From assembly GCA_028281825.1 (NCBI GenBank), contig JANQJC010000031.1, positions 1 to 55,504 of the forward strand: DNA of 55,504 bases, given 5' to 3'. Positions 10,101-18,520 of this stretch are shown here, one piece after another (within the stretch, counting starts at the first letter, position 1; each line of letters opens with the position of its first letter). Position numbers and translations under genes: made by a program. The stretch is from Flavobacteriales bacterium (GTDB lineage: Bacteria > Bacteroidota > Bacteroidia > JANQJC01). Below the pieces are notes generated by a model. That model was not told the DNA's origin and did not search any database. It saw nothing but the letters and a program-made list of their open reading frames with translations.

Positions 10101-13100
10101 CTCCGACCTATTAGCCTTTAAATGCTGCAGTATGGCTCTCCTTATAGGATGTATCGATAAAGAAACAAGAGGCCCAGATACCATATTGTTTGCCCCTGGT
10201 TGTACGCTTTTTAGCGTTATAAAACCGCGATCATAAATGCCATTGTCATTGTAATCCTCAATACCGTAATATTTATTGTCACCTGCTCCGTGTCCTTGAG
10301 TAATAATTTGCGCATATCCTGACACATAATCAATTTCCTCATCACCTCCCGTTGAAGGATGCCTTAAATCAGCTAACACTTTAAAATATATCCACTCGGC
10401 ATCCCTGATTACATTATTTAATATAAACCCTTCATGCTCTGAAGGGGTCCATTCATTTAATTTATCTTGAAAATCATCTTCCAATAAAAGGTCAAAATAT
10501 ACCCTAAAATTTCCGTTATCACTATCTCCAGTTTCATCAATATGTGCAGTTAGGTCTGCCCATGTTTCAGTGCCTCCTCTGCCTGAGTTGTCAGAATAAG
10601 CCTCAAGCCCTCTTATATCATACATTCGCATTGCTGGTTTATTCTCCACATAGGCATAGTCATCAGACTCATACTCTATATTTAGTTCTCCTCCAGTGGG
10701 TAGTTCAATTTTTTCCAAGGCCCACGCATTTGCTAAAGGCTTGTAGCTCCCACCACGCTGGTCCGTATAAGGAAACTCATGATAAGGGTAATCTATAGCT
10801 GAGCATGTTGGATAATTCTCGCAGCTTGGCTTAAAATTCCCCCACCTGTCCATGTTGTCCTTATTGTAGTCTGGGTTATCCGACCCATCCGCATAATGAA
10901 AAACATATGGGCTCAACTCTCCACGGGAAGAATGCCTATTAGTAAAGTGCAATGACTCCAATGTTAACTTCCCTACACCTCCAACACTATTGGGCAATCC
11001 GTCGCACAAATCATTACTGTAGGTAAATTCAACCGTTTTTAAGAGGTTATTAACATCATATCCATCAACAAATGGTGTTTTCGCATAAAGTTCAATGTTT
11101 CTAAGGCTATGCATCCTCTTACTATCATCAAGTCCACCACTAGGAGCTCCACCCGACAAATTGTCCGAAGCTTCAATTCCATCCTGTCTCACATCCACTC
11201 CCGAGTTCAAATTAAAAACTGCTATGTGAGTTTTAGTCTCAATTGAACTTATGTAATATAACTCTTTGGTGCCAGATGTAAATGAGCCTTTATCATCATC
11301 AGGGTTTCCCTTAAAGCCTTCCGTAAAATTGGCATCTTCATAAGGAATACGCCAATGATAATTCGCAGAAGTTCGAGTATAATTAAACCTCACCCAATAA
11401 CCATAGTCATCATCCGAAGGCCCATCGCCAGTTCTGTCTATATAATCGTTGGACACAACTGAAGTCAGGAGCCAAGAATGGACATATTCGGGAAAATCCG
11501 TTTCCGACAAAAACCCATCATTAGTTGAGCTAGGGTCTATTTCTCCACCAGTTATTGGCACATCTGCAACTGTCGTGCATGTGCTGCAAGCTGGTACGGC
11601 AAACAAAGCCTCCTTATGCGATGTATTATAAGCAGGCAAACCATAATTGTAACGCATTCCATCAGGTTTCAATACACTGATATGTGAAATGTGATTTGAC
11701 TTTGGATTGTTTACATCTACAATATCATTTATCTTCGGTTGTGTCTCAATCTTGTTTTCACCGGCGTAATAATCATAGGAAACCTGCGATGCCAAGCCAT
11801 ATTTACCAGCCTGGTAATTAGTATATGTTTCGATATTGGTTGCCCTTCGCTGCCTTTGCGGCATAAAATGCATTGCAGCAGTAATAGTAGTTGGAGTATT
11901 ATCTGTTTCACCCATTGAGAATTTCGAAGTTGTTGAGTAGCTTTCATCATCATAGCTACCATTTCTCTCAATCTCCATTCTCACCGCCTCATCACCGTCC
12001 CAGAGGCTCAAGTGGTCATCATCTACCAAAACTGCATTTTTCTCTCCGTATACTTGAAAATAATAAGGCTCATAAGCCGGGTCGGCATTTACATCGGTCG
12101 TTGGACTTGGTTTTCTATCTTCAAAACCCAGTAAGCTACTTAGTGTGTTTCCATCTACCCATGGGCCTGTCCTATCATTACCTTCAGCATCCTGATAATC
12201 AATCCCAAAGTGAAATTCAATATTTCCAGTCCCTGGAAGCGCAACCTCATAGCCTACTGTAGTTCCATCAACATCACTTTCAACCAAGCTTGAAGCCAAT
12301 ATTCCTACTTCAGAGCGATGAGGCCTCACCATACCTCCTACACCTTGCCCTGTTACCGAAAACAAATCATAAGTATACTGAGAAGCAGGTAAAGAGGGGA
12401 TTTTTTTAGAATAATTAGTTGGATCTCTTTGAAAGTCTTGCACAGCATCTTCAGGGGCATTATGTGTATATAAATACCCGTAAGCATTCCTAGTATAACT
12501 TTCTTCAGTAGGGCGATTTATTGAATAACTACCACTCCACAGCAAAGGGAATGCTCCTGACCAAATACCCCAAGTGGTAGTACCATTGTCTGGAGGTAGG
12601 CCAATTCTTGCGGTAAAGTTAAATTGCTTGGTTGAAGTGGGCATAGTTGTTTGAGGAAACCCAGTCATTGGAAATGACAAGGATGACTTTCCAGTAGCAT
12701 CAACCACCTTGTCAATAGCTCCACTAATCTTATTACCAGCTTTACCCCTATAATTTAACAACTTACCTAAAGCCCTATTTTTTGCACCTTTTAAGGCTCC
12801 TGCTAAATTTAAACTAAAACCATAGCCCTCCAAACCTCTCCTGGCTGAAATACTTGCTTGGGTAGATAATGGTCCCAAGCCCAAACTTGGCGTGACTCCC
12901 AATCCCCCTTGAGAATCATAAGATAAACCCAAGCCTGCTGTTGCAAAACCAACTTCATTTGGAGCCAAAGTATAAGAAATCCTATACCCTATCCCTTTAT
13001 AATTGTTATAATATATCTGGGCCCTCGAGTTAGGCGACCCAGCAGGAATGCCAAAAATTTCCTTGTAAGAGAGCCCATTTGAACCTAAACCAAATTCCAT

Positions 13101-13532
13101 ATCTAAAGCAGCTATCCAACTTGGTTTAAACTTTAACTTATAAGATATTTCATCATCATTAAAATCATCTGGCAGCCCTCTTAGTTGCCTCCCTATTGCA
13201 CCCACATTTAAATTCCAGCCTAACCCCACCCAGCTAGCTTCCTCTTCCATACCTACTCCTGAATGATAAGCTAAATTTATTGGATACCCTCCATTTGGCC
13301 CCGGCACTGAAAGCAAGGGAATGTTATAAGTAAAATCTCCAGAATAAAGGTCTACCATATCACTAGTACCGGCAGGTTCAAAACTTGCAAACTCTTGTTG
13401 CCCAGGCCCAGCAGTAAGTGCCCACGCCACAGTCGGGAAGAATATTTGGTAAAGAAAAACAAAAGCCATTGTAAGGCTAAAAGCTTTAAACCAAGGCTTA
13501 TTTCGTAATTTAAGGATACTTTTTAACGTCAT
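7149..13532 (-). CDS. Giant SpvB/RHS-type wall protein (N-half partner)
   Basis: The product has 2127 residues. A long signal peptide (about 1-39, ending PTVAWA) precedes a conserved opening with FEPAGTSDMVDLYSGDFTYN and YHSGVGMEEEASWVGLGWNLN, typical of the N-terminal wall domain of Bacteroidota SpvB/RHS proteins. Beta-rich repeats follow, with YD-like segments around residues 1330-1500. A jelly-roll, carbohydrate-binding-like domain (about 1860-2070; EEYYLSVWVKD, FDDLRIQP) comes next, then one YD repeat (YNYDEEGRLTKVRKETERGI) close to the C-terminus. It ends there without the DYYPFGM core, which is instead in the gene at 1-6428. That division of labour recalls the two-gene TcB/TcC shell, by analogy only. 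Only 4 nt separate it from the preceding lipoprotein gene. Confidence 0.93.
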   Translation of the reverse strand: MTLKSILKLRNKPWFKAFSLTMAFVFLYQIFFPTVAWALTAGPGQQEFASFEPAGTSDMVDLYSGDFTYNIPLLSVPGPNGGYPINLAYHSGVGMEEEASWVGLGWNLNVGAIGRQLRGLPDDFNDDEISYKLKFKPSWIAALDMEFGLGSNGLSYKEIFGIPAGSPNSRAQIYYNNYKGIGYRISYTLAPNEVGFATAGLGLSYDSQGGLGVTPSLGLGPLSTQASISARRGLEGYGFSLNLAGALKGAKNRALGKLLNYRGKAGNKISGAIDKVVDATGKSSLSFPMTGFPQTTMPTSTKQFNFTARIGLPPDNGTTTWGIWSGAFPLLWSGSYSINRPTEESYTRNAYGYLYTHNAPEDAVQDFQRDPTNYSKKIPSLPASQYTYDLFSVTGQGVGGMVRPHRSEVGILASSLVESDVDGTTVGYEVALPGTGNIEFHFGIDYQDAEGNDRTGPWVDGNTLSSLLGFEDRKPSPTTDVNADPAYEPYYFQVYGEKNAVLVDDDHLSLWDGDEAVRMEIERNGSYDDESYSTTSKFSMGETDNTPTTITAAMHFMPQRQRRATNIETYTNYQAGKYGLASQVSYDYYAGENKIETQPKINDIVDVNNPKSNHISHISVLKPDGMRYNYGLPAYNTSHKEALFAVPACSTCTTVADVPITGGEIDPSSTNDGFLSETDFPEYVHSWLLTSVVSNDYIDRTGDGPSDDDYGYWVRFNYTRTSANYHWRIPYEDANFTEGFKGNPDDDKGSFTSGTKELYYISSIETKTHIAVFNLNSGVDVRQDGIEASDNLSGGAPSGGLDDSKRMHSLRNIELYAKTPFVDGYDVNNLLKTVEFTYSNDLCDGLPNSVGGVGKLTLESLHFTNRHSSRGELSPYVFHYADGSDNPDYNKDNMDRWGNFKPSCENYPTCSAIDYPYHEFPYTDQRGGSYKPLANAWALEKIELPTGGELNIEYESDDYAYVENKPAMRMYDIRGLEAYSDNSGRGGTETWADLTAHIDETGDSDNGNFRVYFDLLLEDDFQDKLNEWTPSEHEGFILNNVIRDAEWIYFKVLADLRHPSTGGDEEIDYVSGYAQIITQGHGAGDNKYYGIEDYNDNGIYDRGFITLKSVQPGANNMVSGPLVSLSIHPIRRAILQHLKANRSEIQHTVTTSTSPLAQVINFVGSFAGIISDIMCFGNNYNTCAVGLGYGTDIRLNGHSIIRLYDEDGIKYGGGSRVKKLTINDKWKNPTSTANESEYGQEYSYRIEEGGLEISSGVAYEPSIGREESPLVQPMHYAESTPLASPLNLFQERPYLEKYYPGPSVGYRKVAARSIAPDRAYAESSGMNELLYSRAPITIHEFYTPKEFPVKVDATEMVNDRPFEYSLGLPGVSSVYRKRLARSQGYSIILNDMAGKPKSVTQLKELTDPKTIISKEKYTYQTVNPYNDNLANELSSKVQVLTENGSYQTAIIGQTHDIFVDMTEDLSMFNSNGLNINLEVSVPNPPPWVIPVPLPQDHVQESSLKTVVTNKIIYRTGIIKKVESQNFESKIVTENLAYDLETAEPVLTKVTNEFEDPIYNYSYPAHWYYAGMGRASENWGVVLNNGQSSGAYVLGSDGKITISGLPAGTDVSDYFNEGDEVYVEQTGGLADNYTITEVNDGSDYIQCIKNLNGNINNYYAVSGGVWLTGNNVERITVTRSGKRNNLTSKAGNLAAQNLTGFTAFDPQNPGSTIFNSGNPQSFTFSDIIDASAMEYSDLWQTICCELPPDDYSKYNVGIRGIWRPEKYHRYVDERDYSSANEDLREMGFYSTFTEFDWDNPGNSADEWINENTVTKYSPYGFELENRDVLDVYSSARYGYNNSLVTAVGRNTTHSEMYFESFEDIYKDYGYMLSSILEAIVCQLPPPAFRLSEAPEVLSTEAHTGHYGLPISPGGQADIGAIPVKSSPLDCTEAEGERLDGHTSHACDCLNSEYLEEGEHKAGFVPIADEEYYLSVWVKDLSVFASIASQFLAPQVDIQFKQGGTWQTATSFTTSAAEPIIDNWQRLEFAFEVPSNATDMKVLLKNTHTDGNFESAPVVFDDLRIQPIKSNMKSYVYDLKTFNLSAELDENNYATYYNYDEEGRLTKVRKETERGIRTLNEGRMSLKHD

Positions 13533-13536
13533 TATG

Positions 13537-14172
13537 TTAAAGTTTTAAACTTGGTATGTTTTTAAAGGACTTTGCGGCTAAATGAAACTTGATCAAGCCA
13601 TTGTTAAATGCCCTATCCTGAATGATTAATTCCTTATCTGTTGGTTCCCTCTCAGGAATACCGTCAAATGCAATTACAAAATCTACAAATGGGGCAATGC
13701 CATAGTTCTTCACTTCATGAAACAATGCGCAAGGAAGGGTATCTTGTCCACTTACCATGGCAATGTCATATTGCATTTCAAATGAGAAATAACTGGATCT
13801 GGTAAAAAATTCATCTGCATTAGTGGTATTGTACTTTACAATATCCCCACCTTTCTTATGCTTTATTCGCATATTAAAGTAGCTCATACCCTCAATCTCT
13901 TTTACTCTCTTGTTTATGAGTTCATGACTTGGAATTGAATTTTTTAATTCATACAATGCGATGTACTCATAAGGTTTATATTGAAGAGTATATTCAATAT
14001 CACCAATTGTTTTTGTCTTTCTAAGTCCATGATTTTCATTTTCTATCCATTTAATGTATGAGGCAGCATCAAGTGTAGATTGAAAATTACATCCCACAAT
14101 TGAGATTAGCACCACTACTAAGCAGAAAAATGATATCCTACACTTTTTCTTATAGCCCTTTATACTTATCAT
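13537..14172 (-). CDS. Lipoprotein of the RHS operon, unknown function
   Basis: The product has about 211 residues. A basic N-terminus (KGYKKKCR) and hydrophobic stretch lead to a lipobox ending in Cys (SIVGC, residue 28 from this start), so it should be a lipid-anchored envelope protein. The frame also has a GTG one codon upstream (14175); I chose the ATG at 14172. The 5' end overlaps the OmpH-like gene by 23 nt and the 3' end is 4 nt from the giant wall protein, so it belongs to the same transcript. No known family was recognised. The mature part looks mixed alpha/beta with many Tyr, Lys and Phe residues. A role in surface assembly or retention of the RHS proteins is a guess from context. 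Confidence 0.85.
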   Translation of the reverse strand: MISIKGYKKKCRISFFCLVVVLISIVGCNFQSTLDAASYIKWIENENHGLRKTKTIGDIEYTLQYKPYEYIALYELKNSIPSHELINKRVKEIEGMSYFNMRIKHKKGGDIVKYNTTNADEFFTRSSYFSFEMQYDIAMVSGQDTLPCALFHEVKNYGIAPFVDFVIAFDGIPEREPTDKELIIQDRAFNNGLIKFHLAAKSFKNIPSLKL

Positions 14173-14683
14173 CACAATATTTTATTAGGGTATTAGTGAT
14201 ATCATGTTTACTACTTCCATACATCAAAGCCCCACTTCCCTCTGCTCCATAAATAAACTCATAGTTGTTTTCCTTCCCAAAATCTTCTATATATTGATTT
14301 AGTTGCTTCCAAATCTGTTGGTTGTATGATTCTGTTAAACTGTAATTGTCTTCTGAAAATCTTTTTTCCGTTTCCTGATAATTAGATTTAATAGATTGCC
14401 ATCTAGAAATCTCTTCTTTAGTTGGGTTTAACTTTCCTTGTAAAAGACTTGCTGATGTTTGCAGTTGAAGTTTTAAACTATCAAGAACCAATTGTCTTGC
14501 ATTTTGTACATTAGCTAGTTTACCCTCCAACTCTTTTTTGAGTTCAAACTCATCATACAAGATGTTTAATTCAACATATCCAACTTTCGGCTTTTCCTTA
14601 AGAGCAAAAATTGCTATTGCTATAGCAACTACACTGAGCATGCCTACAATTACTATGCTTCCAACAACTACTTTATTATTCAT
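14150..14683 (-). CDS. Skp/OmpH-like membrane-anchored periplasmic chaperone
   Basis: The product has 177 residues, close to the usual Skp size. A single hydrophobic segment (about 4-27) looks like an uncleaved signal anchor. After it comes the Skp/OmpH pattern: a short strand (GYVELNILYDEF), then a long helical arm (about 45-125, with KKELEGKL and YNQQIWKQLNQYIEDFGKEN), then the closing strand EFIYGAEGSGALMYGSSKHDIT. Canonical Skp is a soluble trimer that holds unfolded outer-membrane proteins in the periplasm. This one would stay attached to the inner membrane. Its place among secreted repeat proteins suggests a dedicated chaperone for their export, which is inference. It overlaps the lipoprotein gene downstream. 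Confidence 0.82.
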   Translation of the reverse strand: MNNKVVVGSIVIVGMLSVVAIAIAIFALKEKPKVGYVELNILYDEFELKKELEGKLANVQNARQLVLDSLKLQLQTSASLLQGKLNPTKEEISRWQSIKSNYQETEKRFSEDNYSLTESYNQQIWKQLNQYIEDFGKENNYEFIYGAEGSGALMYGSSKHDITNTLIKYCDDKYKGL

Positions 14684-14697
14684 ATTATCAATTGGTC

Positions 14698-17600
14698 CTA
14701 TTCACCAAAAGGTTTATAATTGGTTTTTTTAAAATGTAGCTTTTCTAGTTCGTTTTTGTCGTTTCTTACTTCAAGTGTATAAAAACCAACCAGCATACCA
14801 GTCCTGCAATCAATTTGATAACGGTTATCACCAACAGACTTACTCAAAGTGCCAGATTTGACAATGTTTCTTTCCCAATCATAAATACTATAATCCATGC
14901 TACCATCTCTATACTGCTCTTCATATTTAAAATAGAGATATCCCTCAATGGTATGATAATAACCCCCATCCAGCTCTTTCTTTAGTCTGGCATATGAAAT
15001 GTCTTTTGTCAGTATCCTGTTCTTAATACCTATTGTCAGTCTGATTGGACTACTCAAATTAGGACCTATTTTTGCCGAAGCGACAACTGTACCCCTGGTT
15101 GAATTTCCAGTGGTTGATAACTGACCTAAACTCATCCACCTTGCACTATCTGGATTAAATACAACAGCTACAATATCTGCTAAAGGCGTATCTACACCAC
15201 AACTTTTAGCATTCCATTCCAATGTTACAAGAATTGAGTCAATAGCATTGGCATCAATTTCCCAGTATTCACATGGGCTTAGGTAATCTATCACTGTATC
15301 AACAGAATCACTTATGGACTGCTCTAATGGCACATATCTAACTGAAAATCCATTTGAACTACTTGTTGTTGCCGCAATGGTTAGGGAGTGGGCATAAAAA
15401 TCCCCTCCTAATGGATAAGTAAAGGCAGTATTGCCAACCTTTTTCACCCATCCCTTAATATAACTAGTATCATTTATGGCGGTAACCTTAGCACTACTAA
15501 GAATTTCAACAACACTAGTGTCTGACGTCTTTAATATCCCTGACTCAAAGATTAAGCTATCTTGTATACTAATATTATTATTGGCCAATGCGTATCCAGG
15601 TTTATCCATTTTCAGATCTCTAAACTGTATCGTGCCTGCACTATCAGTTGAAATTACCTGTGTAATGTTGCCAGAAAGTATCGTTTTCCCACCACCATAG
15701 TCAAGACCCATGGTCACCTTAGCCGGGTCATTAAGATGTATATTCGCCTTATAATTTGTTTCTCCATTGCTGGCCTTAATCATGCCAGTTGAAGTCGCTA
15801 CGTATGTTACGTTTTTATGAAAAGTATCTCCATAACGGAATGTGACATGACCACTACCATTATTGGTAAACTCAGCATCTCCGTAGAAAACACTTGGGCC
15901 GTCCATGGTATGGCTGATAGAGGTATCCCTCGTAAAACTGGCATCCCCATTGAATGTATCAGTATCAAATATATAACCAGGACCATCGAAGGTAAAGTTA
16001 CCACCAAATTCATCGTCTTCTAGGTCTAATACAGATGAACCCTTTAATGTAAGATTAATAGGAGTGCTCCCCTCCTGCGCAAACCTTCTAATCCTCAGAG
16101 GCCCTCTTGTAAACCCTGTATCCCCTACGGCAATTGTATGGCCGTCTGTCATTGTGAGAGTAGGGGTGTTAGCAGCACCAAAATATATTCCACCAATGGA
16201 GGTGCAATTAACATATATATCCCCGTCAAAAACAGTCTCTCCGTTTGCTCCAAAAGGCTGAAATGAAATCAGATAACTTGATGGATTTACGTTATAAAGT
16301 TTCACATCATCTCCATAATAATTAACGGCAGTACCGTATCCTATGACAAAACTCCCCAGACCTTCGATACGGTAAGTCACAGGCGCATGAAAAGTGTCTG
16401 GGCTAGTTTGAGCAAAAGTCAATGTCCCCCCTTGATTAATTACAGAACTGGTATCATTAAAAATATTTCCCCCTTTACAGGTATTAGAGGAGCTACCTGT
16501 TTTAGTAATAGAAGTAACTCCGTCAAACTCGTTATTAAAGAGGAAAAGATAGGGGCTGTTTACGGTCAAATCCCCTTTCCAATGCGACAGTTCGCTATCA
16601 AAAGTAGCAGACCCGGTCAAAGCGAAATATGCAGTATCTGTATTCTGTTGGTCTAGACCCCTAAACCTTAAACTACCTGAAGAGAACCCATCACTACCAA
16701 CCTTAACTTTACTAATACTTGAAAAATCAAGCCCTGTACAGTTATAGCAAAAACGAATTCCAGCCCCATTGGTAGAATTCACCCAAACACTGTCTGCGAA
16801 ATAATGGTTTGTACCTGAAGCCGCTACATCTATTCTGTTTGTTCCAGTATTGTATAGTTCAAGAGGCAGCAAGAATGTATCTGGGTCGGCATTACCCATA
16901 CCAAATACTGCTGTGCCACTATTGGTGAGTATAGTACGTCCGGAAAATACATTACCACCCGAACTATAGCTATTGCCTCCACCATTTTTGGTAAAGTTGC
17001 AATAGTCCCCAAAGTGGTTGTCTTCAAAAAACACTGAAGGGCCCTCTACAATCAAACTGTCATCAATATCACAATCCAATATCTTTATTACTGCACTGCC
17101 AGTCACTGTTAACTCTTGAAGCTCATTACTGTTGTGAGTCATACCCCTTATCTCAAGAGTACCCGCTGAAAAAGTATCAACCACAATTTTATGTCCTTCT
17201 TCAAGAAGACATTGGGCACCGGCGGCATAACCAATCAGAACACCCTGCCCAGACTTGCTTTTTACATAAACATCATCCTTAAAACAAGTGTAATACCCAC
17301 CAAAAGCGGGTGTGACAAATGAAGTGCCAAGGTTAGTAAGATATAAAGGCTTGTGAAAGGTATCATTCTTGGTATAAAAATAACTTGTTCCGGTATTTAC
17401 CATGATACAGGTATCCTGGAATATATTACCACCCGACCCTTGACTTGCAGTGCTTCCAGTCTTGGTAAATGAAGCCTTGGACTGAAACTCTGAACCATTT
17501 AATAATACAGAACCAGAAACTGCTATTACTTCAGCACCAAAGGTAGTTCCAGAAAAAGTAGAGGTAGAGCCACTACAGTCTACTGTCCCATTGTTTATGG

Positions 17601-17895
17601 TTCCACTTGTAAAAGACGCCGTTCCAGTAATGCCGATAGTATTTCCATCCAAATCAAGTGTACCACTGGTTATGGTAAAGTTGGTCACTCCAGCTACTCC
17701 ATCATAAACAGGGCTACTGCCTGCAGATACTATAACTACATCATCATTTGCTCCCGGGACACCATTGGGAGTCCAATTAGTAGAAGTCCCCCAGTCAGAA
17801 GAAGTCCCCCCATTCCAGGTATATGATGCAGCTAATAGAAGATTTGGTGAAGTTATGGTAAGTAAAAAAGCAATAATCAACCGATAAACTTTCAT
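14698..17895 (-). CDS. Large secreted modular beta-helix-like repeat protein
   Basis: The product has 1065 residues with a signal peptide (about 1-23, ending LLAA). The N-terminal YTWNGGTSSDWGTSTNW stretch is common in Bacteroidota autotransporter-like and beta-helix surface proteins. Four long modules begin near residues 141, 299, 461 and 651; each has a [SN][FI]T[KR] start, a G-N-x-F or equivalent core and a DTF-x-x-[PN] segment, so the period is about 160-190 residues. The tail (about 965-1065) has LDGGYYHTIEGYLYFKYEEQY and is not a standard T9SS type A sorting domain. It lies 14 nt upstream of the Skp-like gene in the RHS operon. It is likely an exposed filamentous or adhesive protein. 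Confidence 0.88.
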   Translation of the reverse strand: MKVYRLIIAFLLTITSPNLLLAASYTWNGGTSSDWGTSTNWTPNGVPGANDDVVIVSAGSSPVYDGVAGVTNFTITSGTLDLDGNTIGITGTASFTSGTINNGTVDCSGSTSTFSGTTFGAEVIAVSGSVLLNGSEFQSKASFTKTGSTASQGSGGNIFQDTCIMVNTGTSYFYTKNDTFHKPLYLTNLGTSFVTPAFGGYYTCFKDDVYVKSKSGQGVLIGYAAGAQCLLEEGHKIVVDTFSAGTLEIRGMTHNSNELQELTVTGSAVIKILDCDIDDSLIVEGPSVFFEDNHFGDYCNFTKNGGGNSYSSGGNVFSGRTILTNSGTAVFGMGNADPDTFLLPLELYNTGTNRIDVAASGTNHYFADSVWVNSTNGAGIRFCYNCTGLDFSSISKVKVGSDGFSSGSLRFRGLDQQNTDTAYFALTGSATFDSELSHWKGDLTVNSPYLFLFNNEFDGVTSITKTGSSSNTCKGGNIFNDTSSVINQGGTLTFAQTSPDTFHAPVTYRIEGLGSFVIGYGTAVNYYGDDVKLYNVNPSSYLISFQPFGANGETVFDGDIYVNCTSIGGIYFGAANTPTLTMTDGHTIAVGDTGFTRGPLRIRRFAQEGSTPINLTLKGSSVLDLEDDEFGGNFTFDGPGYIFDTDTFNGDASFTRDTSISHTMDGPSVFYGDAEFTNNGSGHVTFRYGDTFHKNVTYVATSTGMIKASNGETNYKANIHLNDPAKVTMGLDYGGGKTILSGNITQVISTDSAGTIQFRDLKMDKPGYALANNNISIQDSLIFESGILKTSDTSVVEILSSAKVTAINDTSYIKGWVKKVGNTAFTYPLGGDFYAHSLTIAATTSSSNGFSVRYVPLEQSISDSVDTVIDYLSPCEYWEIDANAIDSILVTLEWNAKSCGVDTPLADIVAVVFNPDSARWMSLGQLSTTGNSTRGTVVASAKIGPNLSSPIRLTIGIKNRILTKDISYARLKKELDGGYYHTIEGYLYFKYEEQYRDGSMDYSIYDWERNIVKSGTLSKSVGDNRYQIDCRTGMLVGFYTLEVRNDKNELEKLHFKKTNYKPFGE

Positions 17896-17919
17896 AGTGG
17901 TGGTTGTAAATAAAAAATA

Positions 17920-18354
17920 TTAATCAAGTATATTTCTAGTTGGGCTCTCCTTAGTGCCATCTCCTCTTATCACAAACACTTCTGTGTGGTAAGTTCCATA
18001 GCCTTCCAATTGCCCAAGACCAAGAGTTACCGTAGTTCCGTCAGAGGAATATGAAGTACCATCTTCAAAAGAACCTACTGTGTTGTATTCAAACTCCTTG
18101 TAAAACAAATCACTTCCACCTTCTGCCAGACCTACCTTCGCTGCAATTTTTGATATGTTGGAAGTGCTGGATAAGTCAATCTCTAATTCCAAGTCAACAG
18201 CCAATAAACCACGAATTTCTGAATCCATATCTGCTAGCTGCGTGCTATCAGCAGTGGGATAAGTCGGAAGAATCTGAACCGTGGAGATTGGGTTTTGAGC
18301 CTGAGAAAATAAAGAAACTGCTATTAATCCTAGTAATACAAATGTTTTTTTCAA
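17920..18354 (-). CDS. Small secreted protein, first gene of the RHS operon
   Basis: The product has 144 residues. The start codon is TTG at 18354: the signal peptide (KKTFVLLGLIAVSLFSQAQ) begins right after it, no in-frame ATG lies between it and an upstream stop, and a promoter sits about 30 nt upstream. The mature part has LADMDSEIRGLLAVDLELEIDLSS and beta-strand patterns ending in TYHTEVFVIRGDGTKESP, like a compact immunoglobulin-type or subunit-like fold. No known family was recognised. It lies 24 nt before the large repeat protein, so the two are co-transcribed. Confidence 0.8.
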   Translation of the reverse strand: MKKTFVLLGLIAVSLFSQAQNPISTVQILPTYPTADSTQLADMDSEIRGLLAVDLELEIDLSSTSNISKIAAKVGLAEGGSDLFYKEFEYNTVGSFEDGTSYSSDGTTVTLGLGQLEGYGTYHTEVFVIRGDGTKESPTRNILD

Positions 18355-18382
18355 AGTTGCAAGGGTGGTGTTAAATTTTGGT

Positions 18383-18409
18383 CAAAAGTAACAGCATTTA
18401 ACAACACAA
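18383..18409 (-). promoter_or_regulatory. Bacteroidota -33/-7 promoter of the RHS operon
   Basis: On the minus strand a TTG (18407-18409) is followed after 16 nt by TACTTTTG (18383-18390), a match to TAnnTTTG. Transcription would begin near 18376, about 20 nt before the TTG start codon at 18354. The 16-nt spacer is slightly shorter than usual. No other gene start competes for it. Confidence 0.6.
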
Positions 18410-18520
18410 AAAAATAAAACATAGTACAAACCACAAAATTATCTCACCCAAGACTCTACAAGTCTTTCTAGATATAAGTTAAGAAATAGAATATCAAAGA
18501 TAGTTTCGGCAAAAAGCTTG

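Noticed and set aside
14698-17895. Repeat gene as a CRISPR or DNA-level repeat array
   Set aside because: Repetition is at the protein level with long, diverged modules; no conserved short DNA repeat with unique spacers is present anywhere in the window.
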